The translations under genes were made by a program, and so were the position numbers. The notes under the pieces are model-generated. The model had not been told where the DNA came from. It saw only the letters and a list, made by a program, of their open reading frames with translations, and made no database searches. DNA of 64,000 nucleotides from Strigamia acuminata (lineage: Eukaryota > Arthropoda > Chilopoda > Geophilomorpha > Linotaeniidae): positions 45,082,581-45,146,580 of the forward strand of contig OX442314.1 of NCBI GenBank assembly GCA_949358305.1, in the 5' to 3' direction. Shown one piece after another: positions 1 through 11,214 of this stretch (position 1 is the first letter of the stretch; each line of letters opens with the position of its first letter).

Positions 1-67
1 AATGGCTGATCCATGACTGAAACACAAGATTGATCAATTCTAAAAAGATTTTCTCCCGTTTTTCAAC

Positions 68-382
68 CTGCTTGAACGTGAACTTCTCGGCTGATAACCG
101 TCCCAACGACGTTGTTTGCGATGCATTTGTAGGTTACGGCGTGCACGTCCTGTCGATAGTTTTTGGCCTCGAACGGAGGAAAGACCAAAGTTCCTTCATG
201 CGTGACGTGTCGCAGTTGGTTTATGTTGAGCACGGGGTTCCCATCAGCCAGAATCCAAGTGACATTGATCGGAGGAGAGCCGTTCGCGGCGCACGGGATT
301 TTGGTTCCGCTGCTGTTTGAGAATTCCACTCGGAAAGGAGGTTCGTTGATGAATCCAGGAGGTTCCAAAGTGGTCCCAAAAC
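68..382 (-). CDS. Dscam-like protein, first Ig-domain exon (partial gene)
   Basis: Read on the minus strand, an open 315-nt exon lies between a polypyrimidine/TTAG acceptor (ending at 383) and a GTTGAA donor (from 67). It encodes EPPGFINEPPFRVEFSN, then an Ig fold with cysteines in IPCAANG and YKCIANN and the W of VTWILADG. The order 'FINEPP..V.FSNS.GT...C.A.G.PP...W' followed by 'LVFPPF.A..YRQ.VHA..Y.C.A.N..G....R.V.V' is that of the first Ig domain of arthropod Dscam family proteins, neuronal and immune cell-adhesion receptors. That assignment rests on known family sequence, not a search. Only this exon is visible; the gene continues beyond the left edge (downstream exons) and upstream exons were not found. 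It could belong to any Dscam paralogue. Confidence 0.8.
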
Positions 383-504
383 CTAAGGAAATCGAAATTA
401 AAAATTCATTAATGCAGCAGGGTTAGTTTGTGACGATTCTACTTTTGGCTGAATAATTAGCCGTTAAAAGAGATAAATCGGTTGAACAAGACGTCCCGTG
501 GCAC

Positions 505-1200
505 GATTTACCGTGAATGCGAAGAATCCTTCGCATTCGCCAACAAATAAATCTGCCGATCATTCCATCGAATGATTCGGACTTCGAACATAACTAGAGC
601 TATAAAATGGAACAAATAAAGTTAGATATTATTTTTAGGGGCGGGGACAGTCATGATGGTCGTGAAACCATCGAGGGAAGTTTTGACAGTGATCCAGAAC
701 CGGGTAAAATGATTGTTGGATTACCATGGTCCAAGTATTTGTTTAACGCAATGTGTCACATTGCTCACAGGCTACCAACCCGGCGTGTGGCCTGTAGATT
801 GGCCCTTGACTGTCTACCGATGATACCATCAGGTGTCACAGAAGGACCAACAAGTTACTCTAGGTAACGAGCAACATGGACCCGAGTAGTCCGTTCACTG
901 ACTGGAGACACGAATGTCTCCGTCTACAGAAGGACCAACAAGTTATATTTATAACAGACCCTGATAAGTCAGTTTACTGACTGCTGACATGAATGTCACA
1001 TTGCAGGAGGAACCACAAGTTACCTTAGTAACGGCACCTAAGAAGACAGTTTTTACCGACTGGAAATATGATATGTTCCGTATACCGAAGGGGCAACAAG
1101 TTACATGAAGTAACAGTCCCTGAGCAGTCAGTTTACTGGCTACCAACATAAATGTTGCATTGCAGAAGGAACCACAAGTTACCTTAGTAACGGCACCTGA
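505..1200. repeat. Tandem ~80-bp units built of small hairpins
   Basis: Five degenerate units begin near 839, 927, 1003, 1084 and 1163 with 'AGAAGGA.CAACAAGTTA'. Each carries a palindrome of the form GTTAC-N4/5-GTAAC (854, 1017, 1098, 1177) or GTTAT-N4-ATAAC (941), and most carry a second one such as GGAGAC..GTCTCC, TGACAT..ATGTCA or CAACAT..ATGTTG. Upstream of the units are further perfect hairpins, e.g. a 10-bp stem at 515-538. No coding frame stands out. The function is unknown; it could be part of an LTR. Confidence 0.7.
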
Positions 1201-1210
1201 GATTACCTAA

Positions 1211-2727
1211 TTACAACAACCACCCATACTAAGTTCATAGCAGTTAGTTGAGGGGCCATTTCATGTCGAAGCATGTTTATTACCGGCGTTAGCCATCCCG
1301 GATTCGCTCTACAGCAACAATAACAGAACAGCGAATATATTAGTTAAGGTTGTGGGATGAAATCCAGCATCAACAATAACGTAACAGTGATTATGCGTAT
1401 TAAGTTGAGAGTTGAGGTTACCCGATGTGTCGATAAAGAAAGAGAGAAATCAAACGATAACCAACAATACTATACAGACAAACAGATAACCAGAGAACGA
1501 GCGCGCGACTTCCGGTGAAACTGATGCTTATATAGTTCTGTAAAACAATCAGATTGGCGACAGCCAATCAGGGACTGAATCCACGGATTCGTGGGTCACT
1601 TTAGTCCGGACCTAATAGAAGACGGGATCTAAGAGGGACCCGATTGGTTCCCTTTAACAGGTAAGTAAAACAGGTGTTATTTATTCTTTAGAATCAATAA
1701 TATGTCAAATAATGTATATTCAGATCAGTAAATAATTAATATTTATTTGTCGAGCTACGAGCTTTAATAATCATTAAAACTCTTAACTTCTATATTTGAA
1801 TCGCGCGCGTTAATTAAACAGCGCCATCTATTGTGGGCATTGGTTAATACGGTTTTATAACCGTCACAAGTTATTTTATTTAATGGACTCCATTCCGATT
1901 TCTTAATAAAATTAAAATCGAAATTTCCCGCTCGTTTTACGAAGCTTTCGTCGGCGCAGATACTGTGGCGTCATCTGTTGGCAAGAATCAGACGGGGAAA
2001 ATGCAAATGCGAGAGAAACCACGCTGTCCAACTATGGTTTTTTGGAGAGAAAATGAGGAAAATTATCGAGGTTTTGGGGTGGAATTGTAACTTGGTTGTA
2101 CAAGTATTCATTACGAGTGAATGTGGGGCTGGAAGAAGTAGTTGTGTCTTGTTCTTTGTGAGTTTGTTGCCGCGGCAACTCGCGATCGTGATTGGATTGT
2201 ACGAGGACGTGAATTGGAAGTCGTTGTGCGGATTTCAGTTGATTTAGAAGCTGAAATTGGAGATATTACCTTGGTAAATGGTGGTTATGAGTATAATTAA
2301 GAGTGTGGATTTCGAATAGAAGTCCATGATGAGTAGAGACTTCGATACACGCGGAGTCCGTGAATCTAGCCAATCGTACGATCGTACAACTTGGCACGAA
2401 ATTTGAATTCAATTTCGGCATTTCCTTCAATATTCTTGAGTAAAAATAAGTAAAAAATCAATTTTTTTTTTTACAAGTGGCACAACGAAGTAAGAATAAG
2501 CGAGAATTTTTTTATTTTGCTTCTATTTTATTTGTCGATTCATAAATTCGAGATTTTATTCATGTTTTCTTTTTCTTCGATTTCAGTAAGTTTTTGGACT
2601 GGAGGATAGGATTGGAATTAATTGATGTGGGATTCAACGACAAATTTGTTCTCGTGGCCCGATAAATTATTGATTCTTTGCAGGATAAATCATCCAGAAC
2701 TACAGTTCGCACACGGTATCTTGACGC
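1211..2727. other. No recognisable gene; promoter-like CCAAT/TATA motifs
   Basis: Mostly AT-rich. Around 1545-1580 there is TTATATAG, then a GATTGG/CCAATC inverted CCAAT pair, resembling a polymerase II promoter or an LTR U3-R junction; AATAAAATTAAA at about 1905 could serve as a polyadenylation signal. An 89-codon open frame from 1978 has no family I recognise. I cannot define element boundaries. Confidence 0.4.
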
Positions 2728-2995
2728 TAAATTCGTACTGCGCATCCCTTTCTGCGCAGACGATTTTCTAATTCCAGTTGTTATTTAGCAGTATTAAGCC
2801 TATCATTAGGCCTAATAATGCTAAAATAAAGTAAATAAACAACAATATTTTGGTCATATGGGTAAATTACTTTTAATGATGAGTTTATTGTTGTTTATTT
2901 ACTTTATTTTAGCATTATTAGGCCTAATAATAGGCTTAATACTGCTGAAAACAACTGGAATTATTAGAAAATCGTCTGCGCAGTACAAATTTACA
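2728..2995. mobile_element. Foldback MITE (long terminal inverted repeats)
   Basis: Nearly the whole segment is an inverted repeat: the left arm running CTGCGCAGACGATTTTC... from 2752 is matched in reverse by the right arm ending at 2983, about 95 bp each way, with a short AT-rich loop near 2850. Arms appear to extend outwards (TAAATT[C/T]GTACTGCGCA on both sides), the left arm having a 14-bp internal duplication. No transposase and no clear target duplication, so the superfamily is unassigned. Confidence 0.75.
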
Positions 2996-3400
2996 GGTCG
3001 GTGAAGTAAAAAACAGTTTAATAGCGAGATTCGACCTGTCCAAAGTTTTTATTTAATTTTTTATTTAACTAAGCGCATGTCAGGTGAGATCAACGACCAT
3101 CTGAATTTATAGTAACATTCGCCTTTTAATATTCTCAGAAGTACAGCAAAATGCAAACCGTCAAACCGACCTAACAGAATACACACGTCAAGCAAGTCGC
3201 CATTTGCACAGTCTATTGGTCGCAAGGCCACCAAACGAGTAGAAATCAATCGGGGATCCATCAGGACCCCCACCAAAAAAAAAAAAAAATACCAAAAATA
3301 TATAATTGTGGATTGCAGGAAATAAAAAAAAACCTAGCAATGCGTCCCGTCTCAAAAAATCCAACTCTCAAAAAATCGCAAAGTGGCACCGATCGATCCT
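2996..3400. other. Intergenic region downstream of eIF3b
   Basis: AT-rich with an A-run near 3277. A 71-codon minus-strand frame (3061-3276) resembles nothing I know. It probably holds the 3' UTR of the eIF3b gene, whose stop codon is at 3401-3403. Confidence 0.4.
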
Positions 3401-6400
3401 CTACTCGTCGTCCAAAATGATAATTTCTTCCTTAATAAAAAACTCCACAGTTTCCTCCTCCATATTATCCAAATGACTGTATAATTCATCCGTATCCACA
3501 TCTAGAATTTAAAAAAAAATAAAAATAAAAATTATTTAATTTAATAATAATAATTAGGGTTTCTGTTTTCCCGCCCGTTTGGAATTTCCGGTTCCCGATA
3601 CCAAAATGGCCGGTACTCCCGGGAAATCGGTACTCCCGGAATAAAAAAAAATCAGGCAAAAGGCAACGAAAAATGGCCATTTTCTGTCAAAAATAGCCAT
3701 CTTTAGCCATTTTTCATGGTAAAAGTGGCCATTTTCCGTAAAAAATGGCAGTTTTTCGCCAAAAATGGCCATTTTTAGTCAAAAATAGCCATTTTTAGTC
3801 AAAAATAGCCATTTTTAGCCATTTTCCATGGTAAAACTGGCTGTTTTTCGTCAAAAATGGCCATTTTCATCATTGAAACTTAACAAAATGTAACGTTTCA
3901 GCAACGAATTTTTGACGGAACCGGTTTTTCTCAAATTTCCCGGTTCCCAGTACCGTGATTTCTCACCGGGTTTTCCGGTACCGAAACACTAATAACAATA
4001 AATCCATTAAATCAAAATCAAAACAAATAAATCCATTACTGTCTCGCAATTCCAGACGCATTTCCTTCTGGCTTTCGTATTGCTCGGCTTTTTCCTGCCG
4101 GTAGTCCTCGAACTCCTTCAACAGCCGCCTTCGCTTCTCTATTAACTCCTTGGACGCCTTGGTCCGGCGCAGTCTGTCCGCCATTTCGAACTGACCAATG
4201 TATTTCTTCAAATTCTTACGAAGTTCCTATTTTAAAAAAATGAATAAATTAATAAATTAAAAATTAAAAATTGAATTTTTACTTTGATTTGGTCCTGCGA
4301 TAGCAGCGATGCGGGTCGCGGTCTCCACAAGAGCTGGCAAAATCGTTCCATCGTGCACTTCTGCAGCAGAGTTCCTTGAAAGCTCCACACCCAGTAGCTG
4401 TTGTCCACTTTATGGCCCCAATAACTCACTCCGGTCACTATGTATCGCCCCGTCGGGTCCCACTCGACGTCCGTGGCAGAAAAATGTTCCGTAACATTCA
4501 TCACGGTCATGTCGGCGGTGTCCACGAACTCCAGAGCGCCGTTCATGCTGAAAAATATCAATATTAACCAAACACCGATTAAAAAACAATTTCTTACTTT
4601 CTCAAGCCGGCGAGAACGATAAATTGACCCTGTGGAGCCCAAAATATGTGCGTGCATTGTTTGCGTTCAAATTTCTCTGTAAAAATCGTTAATTTAATTA
4701 TTAAATCGTTGAAAAATCGTCGTAAGCGTGTTGTGTATACTCAACTAAGCATAGAAACGGTGCCGCCTGCCTTCACGCCGTAAAAACTGACCATTATGTT
4801 GGGCATTTCGCCGTGAATAATGCAGCATTTATTGCCGATCGGTTCCCACGCGAAAGCGACGATGATTTCCTTCAGTTCGACGCTGTCCACGGGAATCTGT
4901 TTCTCCCGCATGTGAAAAATTTCGAAATTGCAATACATTCCCTAGAAAATAAAGAAAAACGCTATAAAACTGTAAAACACAGAAAAATAGCCAAAAACAC
5001 AAAAAAATAGACAAAAACACAGAAAAATAGCCAAAAACACAAAAAAATAGACAAAAACACAGAAAAATAGCCAAAAACACAAAAAAATAGACAAAAACAC
5101 AGAAAAAATAGACAAAAAACAAAGAAAAACAGACAAAAACACAGAAAAACGGACAAAAACACGGAAAAATAGACAAAAACATGTAAAAATAGACAAAAAA
5201 CACATAAAAATAGACAAAAAACATAAAAATAAACAAAAAACACATAAAATAGACAAAAAACACGTAAAAATAGACAAAAAACACCGAATAACAAACAATT
5301 TAATGTTTTTTTTTTTCATTTTTCTCTCACTTACGCTGTATTTGATGTCGTTTTTCTCTTTTTTCACTTTCGAGTATCGGTCGACCTTCACGCACAAATA
5401 GTCGCCCGATTTCTGCCAGTGCATTTTGCAGTCGGCAACGTTGAAGAGGTTTTTCACTCGGATCTCCTCCTTCGTCGTCACTTCCATCAGCGTGACTCGC
5501 GCCGGCACGTCCTTGTGCTCGGCCACCCAGTAAGCGATGATGTTGTCGGTCGGCGACCAAGTGAAGTCCTGCAGTCCCGGAATTTTCAAACTCTTCTTGC
5601 CGACGAGGCCAAAAGACTGAAAAAAACCAAATTATTAGCCAACAAATTCAAATTGCGACATACAATGTACTCAATTACGGGTGTTTGGTAAATACTGAGC
5701 AATCCGTCTTGCGAGCACCGTGCGAAGTATTCGTCGTCGCTGCTCCACTTGAAGATAGGCCAGACGTGCGTGCATTCGCAGCTGAAACTGCGTCGAATCG
5801 AGCCGGTTAGAACGTCGAAAATGATCAAATTGTGCGGATCTTCTGTGTTTTCCAGAATGGGATTCAAAGTGACGAGATAACTAAACAAAAATGTTGATAA
5901 TTTAGACGAAGTTTACGATTAAACGAAGAATTTCGATGTTTTTACTTCTCGCAAGGAGAGAAGTCGATGTATTGGACACCCGGATGACTGAATTTCATGA
6001 TTTGTTCGAAATTTTCGCCACCCCAGAGCGCGATTCCTTTGATGTGAAACGTGGCTAAATACGTGCCCAAAGGTGACCATCGCACGTATGTGTCGGTCCA
6101 GTGCTAGAACGAATATACATTTATTTTTAATTTGAACAAAAAGTTGAAGTTTGATACACCCAATTCTGGTTTTACACGGTGGATACGGAAGACGACGTAA
6201 CGATAAAAATCAATAAAAATCAATAAAAATCGATGAAAATCTTGAAAATCTATTTAAAATTCGATTAAAATCATAAAAATCTCTTTAAAAATCGATGAAA
6301 ATCTATTTAAAATTCGACTAAAATCATAAAAATCTTTTTAAAAATCGATTAAAATCATAAAAATCTCTTAAAATCTTTTTAAAAATCAATTAAAATCATA

Positions 6401-7703
6401 AAAATCTATTAAAATCTTTTTAAAAATCAATTAAAATCATAAAAATCTTTTTAAAAATGAATTAAAATCATAAAAATCTCTTAAAATCTTTTTAAAAATC
6501 TATTAAAATCTTTTTAAAAATCAATTAAAATCATAAAAATCTTTTTAAAAATGGATTAAAATCATAAAAAATCATTTTAAAATTCGATTAAAATCACAAA
6601 AATCTTTTTAAAATTCGATTAAAATCATAAAAATTCATGAAAATGAAGAATAAAACCAATAAAATTCGATGTGATATTGTGATATTGTGATATTCTGTGC
6701 CAACCACATCGCATTCACATTCACAGAACGAACTAAATTAATTTTTCTAAAAACCACCACATAAAAACAAAACTGCGTGTATATTTCAAACGTCTTACAT
6801 CCCGATCTTGAAGGCACGTCGCTTCGGGTAAACTATTCAACCACACGCTAGTTTTATTCCCTCCGTTATAAATAACACTGTATTGGTCGTAGCAATCTGG
6901 ATTCAACAACCAATAATGCAAATTCCCCTATTAAGAACAAAAAATAAACAAATAAAAAATAAAATATTTTTAAAAAATAAATCATAAAATAAAAATTTCT
7001 CATCACCCTATCCACATAAGCTGCCGGCTCCGGCTTCACCCAATCGTCGTTAACGTTCACATTATATTTATCAAAATCCGACATTAAATTAACGATAAAC
7101 GTGTGCGACCGATCGAGTTTCTGACCATACGTCGTCTTCATCGCTTCCAGAGCATTCGCAGGAGATGAATATTCGATAAAAACATAACTAAAAAATAAAA
7201 AATAAATCAAAAAAAATCATTCAAACAATTTAATTTGCTGCAAACCCTTTCGTAATGTTGTCTTCGGTCGGGTAATGATCGGACACGATCGTGCCGAATT
7301 TCGAATACATTTTCCTAATGACATTTTGCAACTTTTCGAGTCTTTCCGGTCCGACTTGCGGGATCCCGTCGACGACTATGATCGAGTCTACGCTGTCGGT
7401 TTCCTTCGGTCGCTGCACCAACACATCGCCGACTAATTCTGAAAAGAAGGGGTTTTTATCGTCAATTTTTATTTCTTTATTCTCGCAATGGTGTCAGCGT
7501 GTTTTTTGTTCAATATGTGGCCGGTTTTAGTTGAGATTTGCTCGTTGCGGTCGCCACTCACCTTCCTCGGTTAAATCATCGACGTAATCGTCGGGATCGC
7601 TGAAGTTTCCGTCGCAATCGTCGCCGTTCTCGAGGTGGTTTTCTATACGCATTCTCTCGGACTTGCTGGTACCGTCTGATTCAACGTGGTCGTCGTCCGC
7701 CAT
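3401..7703 (-). CDS. eIF3b: Eukaryotic translation initiation factor 3 subunit B
   Basis: Scaffold subunit of the eIF3 complex, which recruits the 43S pre-initiation complex to mRNA in the cytoplasm. Twelve minus-strand exons, all with GT-AG boundaries and compatible phases: 7562-7703, 7246-7438, 7007-7187, 6799-6927, 5946-6103, 5664-5880, 5335-5616, 4746-4941, 4598-4676, 4283-4547, 4040-4226, 3401-3501; total 2,130 nt, 709 residues, close to the insect protein length. Order: acidic N-terminus ([10 protein letters not shown]), RRM ([21 protein letters not shown]), beta-propeller ([58 protein letters not shown]), then a charged helix and the conserved tail [20 protein letters not shown]. An upstream in-frame ATG at 7727 would add 8 residues; I chose 7703. 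Several introns carry repeats or a MITE, listed separately. Confidence 0.96.
3555..3991. mobile_element. hAT-type MITE in the last eIF3b intron
   Basis: Ends are TAGGGTTTC (left) and GAAACACTA (right), i.e. TAGxGTTTC inverted repeats. Flanks are ATAATAAT (3547-3554) and ATAACAAT (3992-3999), an 8-bp duplication with one mismatch, as expected for hAT elements. The interior is an array of a roughly 20-bp unit AAAAATGGCCATTTTTAGTC. No transposase frame. Confidence 0.7.
4955..5290. repeat. Intronic ~20-bp tandem array
   Basis: Degenerate copies of ACAAAAAAATAGACAAAAAC fill most of the eIF3b intron 4942-5334. Long minus-strand frames made of FVYF/CFLSIF repeats here are products of the array, not genes. 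Confidence 0.85.
6175..6640. repeat. Intronic ~30-bp A-rich tandem array
   Basis: Degenerate repeats of AAAATCATAAAAATCTTTTT fill much of the eIF3b intron 6104-6798. Confidence 0.85.
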
Positions 7704-8126
7704 CTTTGCGTCGCTTATGTACGACACCGGCAGATGGCGGAGAGAAGTGGAAGCTCGACAGAAATAATAATAATAATCTCGGAGTTTTCTTAGTCAAAAT
7801 GACAAATTTTTGAAAAAAAAATTAGATTTTTTAATACTGTAAAAATTCATGGAAAAATAAATGTTGAAAGTTTTTGAAAAAATTTTCCGCGGCCATGTTT
7901 TGCTCACAGCACTGAGCACGAGCGTTGTTAATTTAAAATGGCCACCGATGCAAATCTAGGCTAAATCAAATAAAATTAAAATATAACGTGTTTATGTGTC
8001 CTATTGTATCGAAATCGAATTTGTAGAATCTGTTACCGCGATAATAAACATTTTAAAAATCAAATTCCATGTATAAAGCAGTTTTATTCGTCAAAATTGT
8101 GCAATTCGGGGTTCTCAAAAAGCGCA

Positions 8127-8569
8127 CTACTTCTTCGGAGCGCAGGGGTCAGCGCACGGATCTATACACACTTGCACGGACTTCTTGCAAGCCGTAACCA
8201 ACAGTTTGCAGTCTTTCGTGAACTCCCAGTTGACCGTTTTCGCATCCACGTCGGACGGCATGCAATACTTCTCACTGAAAGACTCCGTGACACGGCGGCT
8301 GCTGTTGTCGGACTCATCGGTACATTCTATACCTCTCTCTCCCTTCACTTCCACAGTGGAATCCTTAACTTGCACGCACAGTTGGCACGGTTTGTAGTCG
8401 GGAACTTTGACCGCCAGTTGCCACTTGGTGGGGTAGTTGCTCACGCAGCCGCGCTTTTTGGCACAACATTCGTTTCTAAAAACGTTGAAAACGATTAAAA
8501 TAGAATGAAACGAGGCGTTTTTTGTGGAAATAAAGTTCGAACTAACCCGATGGGATCCTTGGAACACAT
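8127..8569 (-). CDS. Small-heat-shock-like Cys-rich protein, paralogue A
   Basis: Two exons, 8547-8569 (MCSKDPIG) and 8127-8475, joined in phase 2; 123 residues. The core, WQLAVKVPDYKPCQLCVQVKD then VEVKGE..., SFSEKYCMPSDVDAKTVNWEF and CKLLVTACKK, follows the alpha-crystallin/Hsp20 pattern (beta-strand 'V.V.DYKP..L.V.V.D..VEV.G', then 'F...Y.MP..VD..TV', then 'L.V.A.K'), with many added cysteines and a Cys-Pro tail (CIDPCADPCAPKK). It resembles mammalian ODF1 (HSPB10), a sperm-tail protein with an alpha-crystallin domain plus Cys-Pro repeats. A structural role in sperm is inferred only from that likeness. Paralogue B lies 1.5 kb away on the same strand with the same intron position and a shared upstream block. 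The family call is from pattern, not from a search. Confidence 0.75.
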
Positions 8570-8631
8570 TCTTTTTGAAAATGATTGGTTTTAAAACGCT
8601 TTTATCGGTGGTTATGTGGTTAAAGATTCCG

Positions 8632-8694
8632 TTGTAAACGGAGGGGAAAAAAATTGCTACAGATTTGTCCGCTCGCCAAATCAACTTTGAATTT
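8632..8694 (-). promoter_or_regulatory. Conserved upstream block of paralogue A
   Basis: About 63 bp upstream of the start codon: plus-strand AAAGATTCCGTTGTAAACGG, then GAGGGGA and TTTGTCCGCTCGCCAAATC. The same order and spacing occur upstream of paralogue B (11137-11214) although nearby non-coding DNA is unalike. Presumed promoter elements. Confidence 0.6.
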
Positions 8695-8934
8695 CAGTCA
8701 TTGTTTTAATTCGAATTGCATGGAACAAAGATCACGTGGCAGCGAGCCCTGAACAAAATTCAATATTGTTGAAAGGTGTAACAATAAATGGTGGGATGGA
8801 AAAACCGACACGAGAATAAATTTAATTCGAATTAGGCTTAAAATGCGACGATTTAATTTCGCCTTTTCCGTAAATACCCGAAATGGAAGTCGAATTTTTA
8901 TGTGTTCCAAGCTAGATATTCTGGATTTTTGCAT

Positions 8935-9230
8935 TAAAATGTTGTTTTTCTGGATTATTTTTCCATTAAAATGTTTTTCTGAATTATTTTTGCATTAAAT
9001 ATGTTGGAAAATGTAATTTTTCTGAATTATTTTTGCATTAAAATGTTGGAAAATGTAATTTTTCTAATGGAAAATGTAATTTTTCTGAATTATTTGTGCA
9101 TTAAAATGTTGGAAAATGTAATTTTTCTGAATTATTTGTGCATTAAAATGTTGGAAAATGTAATTTTTCTGAATTATTTTTGCATTAAAATGTTATTTTT
9201 GGATTATTTTCCCATTCTTTCCAAATAAAA
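8935..9230. repeat. ~45-bp tandem repeat
   Basis: Repeated TTTTTCTGAATTATTT(T/G)TGCATTAAAATGTTGGAAAATG units between paralogues A and B (motif described in part; six or so copies). Open frames with MLENVIFLNY repeats arise from it. Confidence 0.85.
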
Positions 9231-9239
9231 AGGTTTTCT

Positions 9240-9945
9240 GAATTATTTTCTCACTAAAATATTTTCTGAATTATTTTGAATTCTTTATCTAATAAAATAT
9301 TTTTGAATTCTTTATCTAATAAAATATTTTTGAATTCTTTATCTAATAAAATATTTTTGAATTCTTTTTCTAACAAAATATTTTTGAATTCTTTTTCTCT
9401 AATAAAATATTTTTGAATTCTTTTTCTCTAATAAAATATTTTTGAATTCTTTTTTTGATAAAATATTTTTGAATTCTTTTTTTGATAAAATATTTTTGAA
9501 TTCTTTTTCTCTAATAAAATATTTTTGAATTCTTTTTCTAACAAAATATTTTTGAATTCTTTTTCTCTAATAAAATATTTTTGAATTCTTTTTCTAACAA
9601 AATATTTTTGAATTCTTTTTCTCTAATAAAATATTTTTGAATTCTTTTTTTGATAAAATATTTTTGAATTCTTTTTTTGATAAAATATTTTTGAATTCTT
9701 TTTCTCTAATAAAATATTTTTGAATTCTTTTTTGAATAAAATATTTTTGAATTCTTTTTTTGATAAAATATTTTTGAATTCTTTTTCTCTAATAAAATAT
9801 TTTTGAATTCTTTTTTTGATAAAATATTTTTGAATTCTTTTTCTCTAATAAAATATTTTCAAATTCTTTTTCTGACAAAATATTTTCAAATTCTTTTTCT
9901 GATAAAATATTTTTGAATTCTTTTTCCAATAAAAATAAAATTGAT
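9240..9945. repeat. ~30-bp satellite-like array
   Basis: More than twenty copies of AATAAAATATTTTTGAATTC followed by TTTTTCTCT or TTTTTTTGAT variants. Two or three unit types alternate, suggesting higher-order duplication. Confidence 0.9.
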
Positions 9946-10071
9946 CGAAGATTTGTGTTTTCTGAATCGGAAATAATTGTGAAAGCTGTGCTTGCTTAGA
10001 TAAATCTTTTATTCTCGAAAATTTCAACATTAAATAATTTTGGGATGTCAAAAAGCAGACGTTCTAGAAGT

Positions 10072-11092
10072 TCACTTGCAGGGGCTGGCGCAGGGGTTGG
10101 GGGCCGGGGTGCAACACGGTTGAATCGGCTTCTTGCAGGCCGTCACCAACAGTTTACAGTCCTTCGTGAACTCCCAGTTGACCGTCTTCGGATCAACGTC
10201 AGATGGCATGCAGTATTTCTCGCTGAAAGCCTCCGAAATAGTGCGACTGCTGTTGTCCGAAGCGTCGGTGCATTCGACACTCTTCTCTCCCTTCACTTCT
10301 ACAGCGGAATCCTTCACTTGAACGCACAGTTGGCAGGGTTTGTAGTCGGGAACCTTGACGGAAAGTTGCCATTTCGTCGGCATGTTGCTCACACAGCCTC
10401 GTTTTTTGGCGCAACATTCGTTTCTGAAATTTTAGAAAATTAAAAACCGATTAAAATCTAAAATCTAAAAATAATTAATAAAAGAGAATGAAAATAAAAT
10501 TTAAAAAAGATTTCTATGAAAAATAAAAATTATGAATGTATAAAATCGAACAAAGACCGACCCAGAATGGAATAAAAATTAAAAATGGATAAAATCGAAC
10601 AAAATTCGACCCGGAAAATTTTTTTATAAAAAATAAAAATAAAAAAATAAAATCGAACAAACCTTGACCCGGAATGAAAATAAATTTAAAAAAGAATTAT
10701 TTTTATGAAAAATAAATGAAAAACGAATAAAATCCTACCCGGAATCAAAATAAAATTAAAAAAACTTATTTTTCTAAAAAATAAACGTTAAAAACTAATA
10801 AAAACGAACCAAAACCGCCGTGGAATCTAAAAAGAATTAATATTCTAAAAAATAAGCCTTAAAAACGAACCAAAATCGCCCTGGAATCTAAAAATAATTA
10901 ATAATCTAAAAAGAATTAATATTCTAAAAAATAAGCCTTAAAAACTAACCAAAATCGTCCCGGAATCTAAAAGGAATTAAATTTACTGAAAAATAAATAC
11001 TTAAAACCGACCGGGAATCATTTCAGCGACGAATAAAACCTAAAACCGAATAAAACTTAATGAAAAACCCACCCGGAATCCTTGGAACACAT
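10072..11092 (-). CDS. Small-heat-shock-like Cys-rich protein, paralogue B
   Basis: Exon 1 is 11073-11092 (MCSKDSG), exon 2 is 10072-10423, joined in phase 2 across a 649-bp intron (GTGGGT donor, TTTCAG acceptor). The product, about 123 residues, parallels paralogue A almost throughout: NECCAKKRGCVSN, WQLSVKVPDYKPCQLCVQVK, VEVKGE, SFSEKYCMPSDVD.TVNWEF, CKLLVTACKK, then a Cys/Pro tail (QPCCTPAPNPCASPCK). Same alpha-crystallin-like core and same intron position as A, so they arose by tandem duplication. It is divergent from paralogue C, with 407 bp between the two start codons, so a shared bidirectional promoter is plausible. The intron is filled with copies of its own splice-donor region, listed separately. 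Function is inferred only from the ODF1-like layout. Confidence 0.75.
10545..11080 (-). repeat. Intron array of duplicated exon-1 donor segments
   Basis: The plus-strand signature ACCCGGAATC that marks the exon 1/donor junction (11071-11080) recurs in degenerate form near 10560, 10611, 10665, 10736, 10819, 10880, 10956 and 11014, each followed by A-rich spacer, a 50-80-bp period. On the gene strand each copy is a potential donor-like GG|GT(C/A/G)GG. Confidence 0.65.
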
Positions 11093-11136
11093 CTTTAGGA
11101 TTAGTGTTTGATCTTAAAAACACTTAGAAGGAAGGA

Positions 11137-11214
11137 AAAGATTCCTTTGTAAAAGGAGGGGAGAGAGCTGCGAAAGTTTGTCCGCTCACCAAATGAACTA
11201 TGAATAATGTGTTA
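11137..11214 (-). promoter_or_regulatory. Conserved upstream block of paralogue B
   Basis: Plus-strand AAAGATTCCTTTGTAAAAGG, GAGGGGAG and TTTGTCCGCTCACCAAATG lie 45 bp upstream of the start codon, matching the block at 8632-8694 in order and spacing. This block lies inside the 407-bp divergent spacer shared with paralogue C. Confidence 0.6.

Noticed and set aside
505-1200. CRISPR-like array of repeats and spacers
   Set aside because: The genome is eukaryotic, units are degenerate with no constant repeat and variable spacer, and no cas genes exist here.
4829-5589. Hydrophobic frames rich in FVYF/CFLSIF that look like a multi-pass membrane protein
   Set aside because: Produced by the A-rich 20-bp tandem array inside an eIF3b intron.
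9001-9228. MLENVIFLNY repeat protein
   Set aside because: Translation of a 45-bp non-coding tandem repeat.
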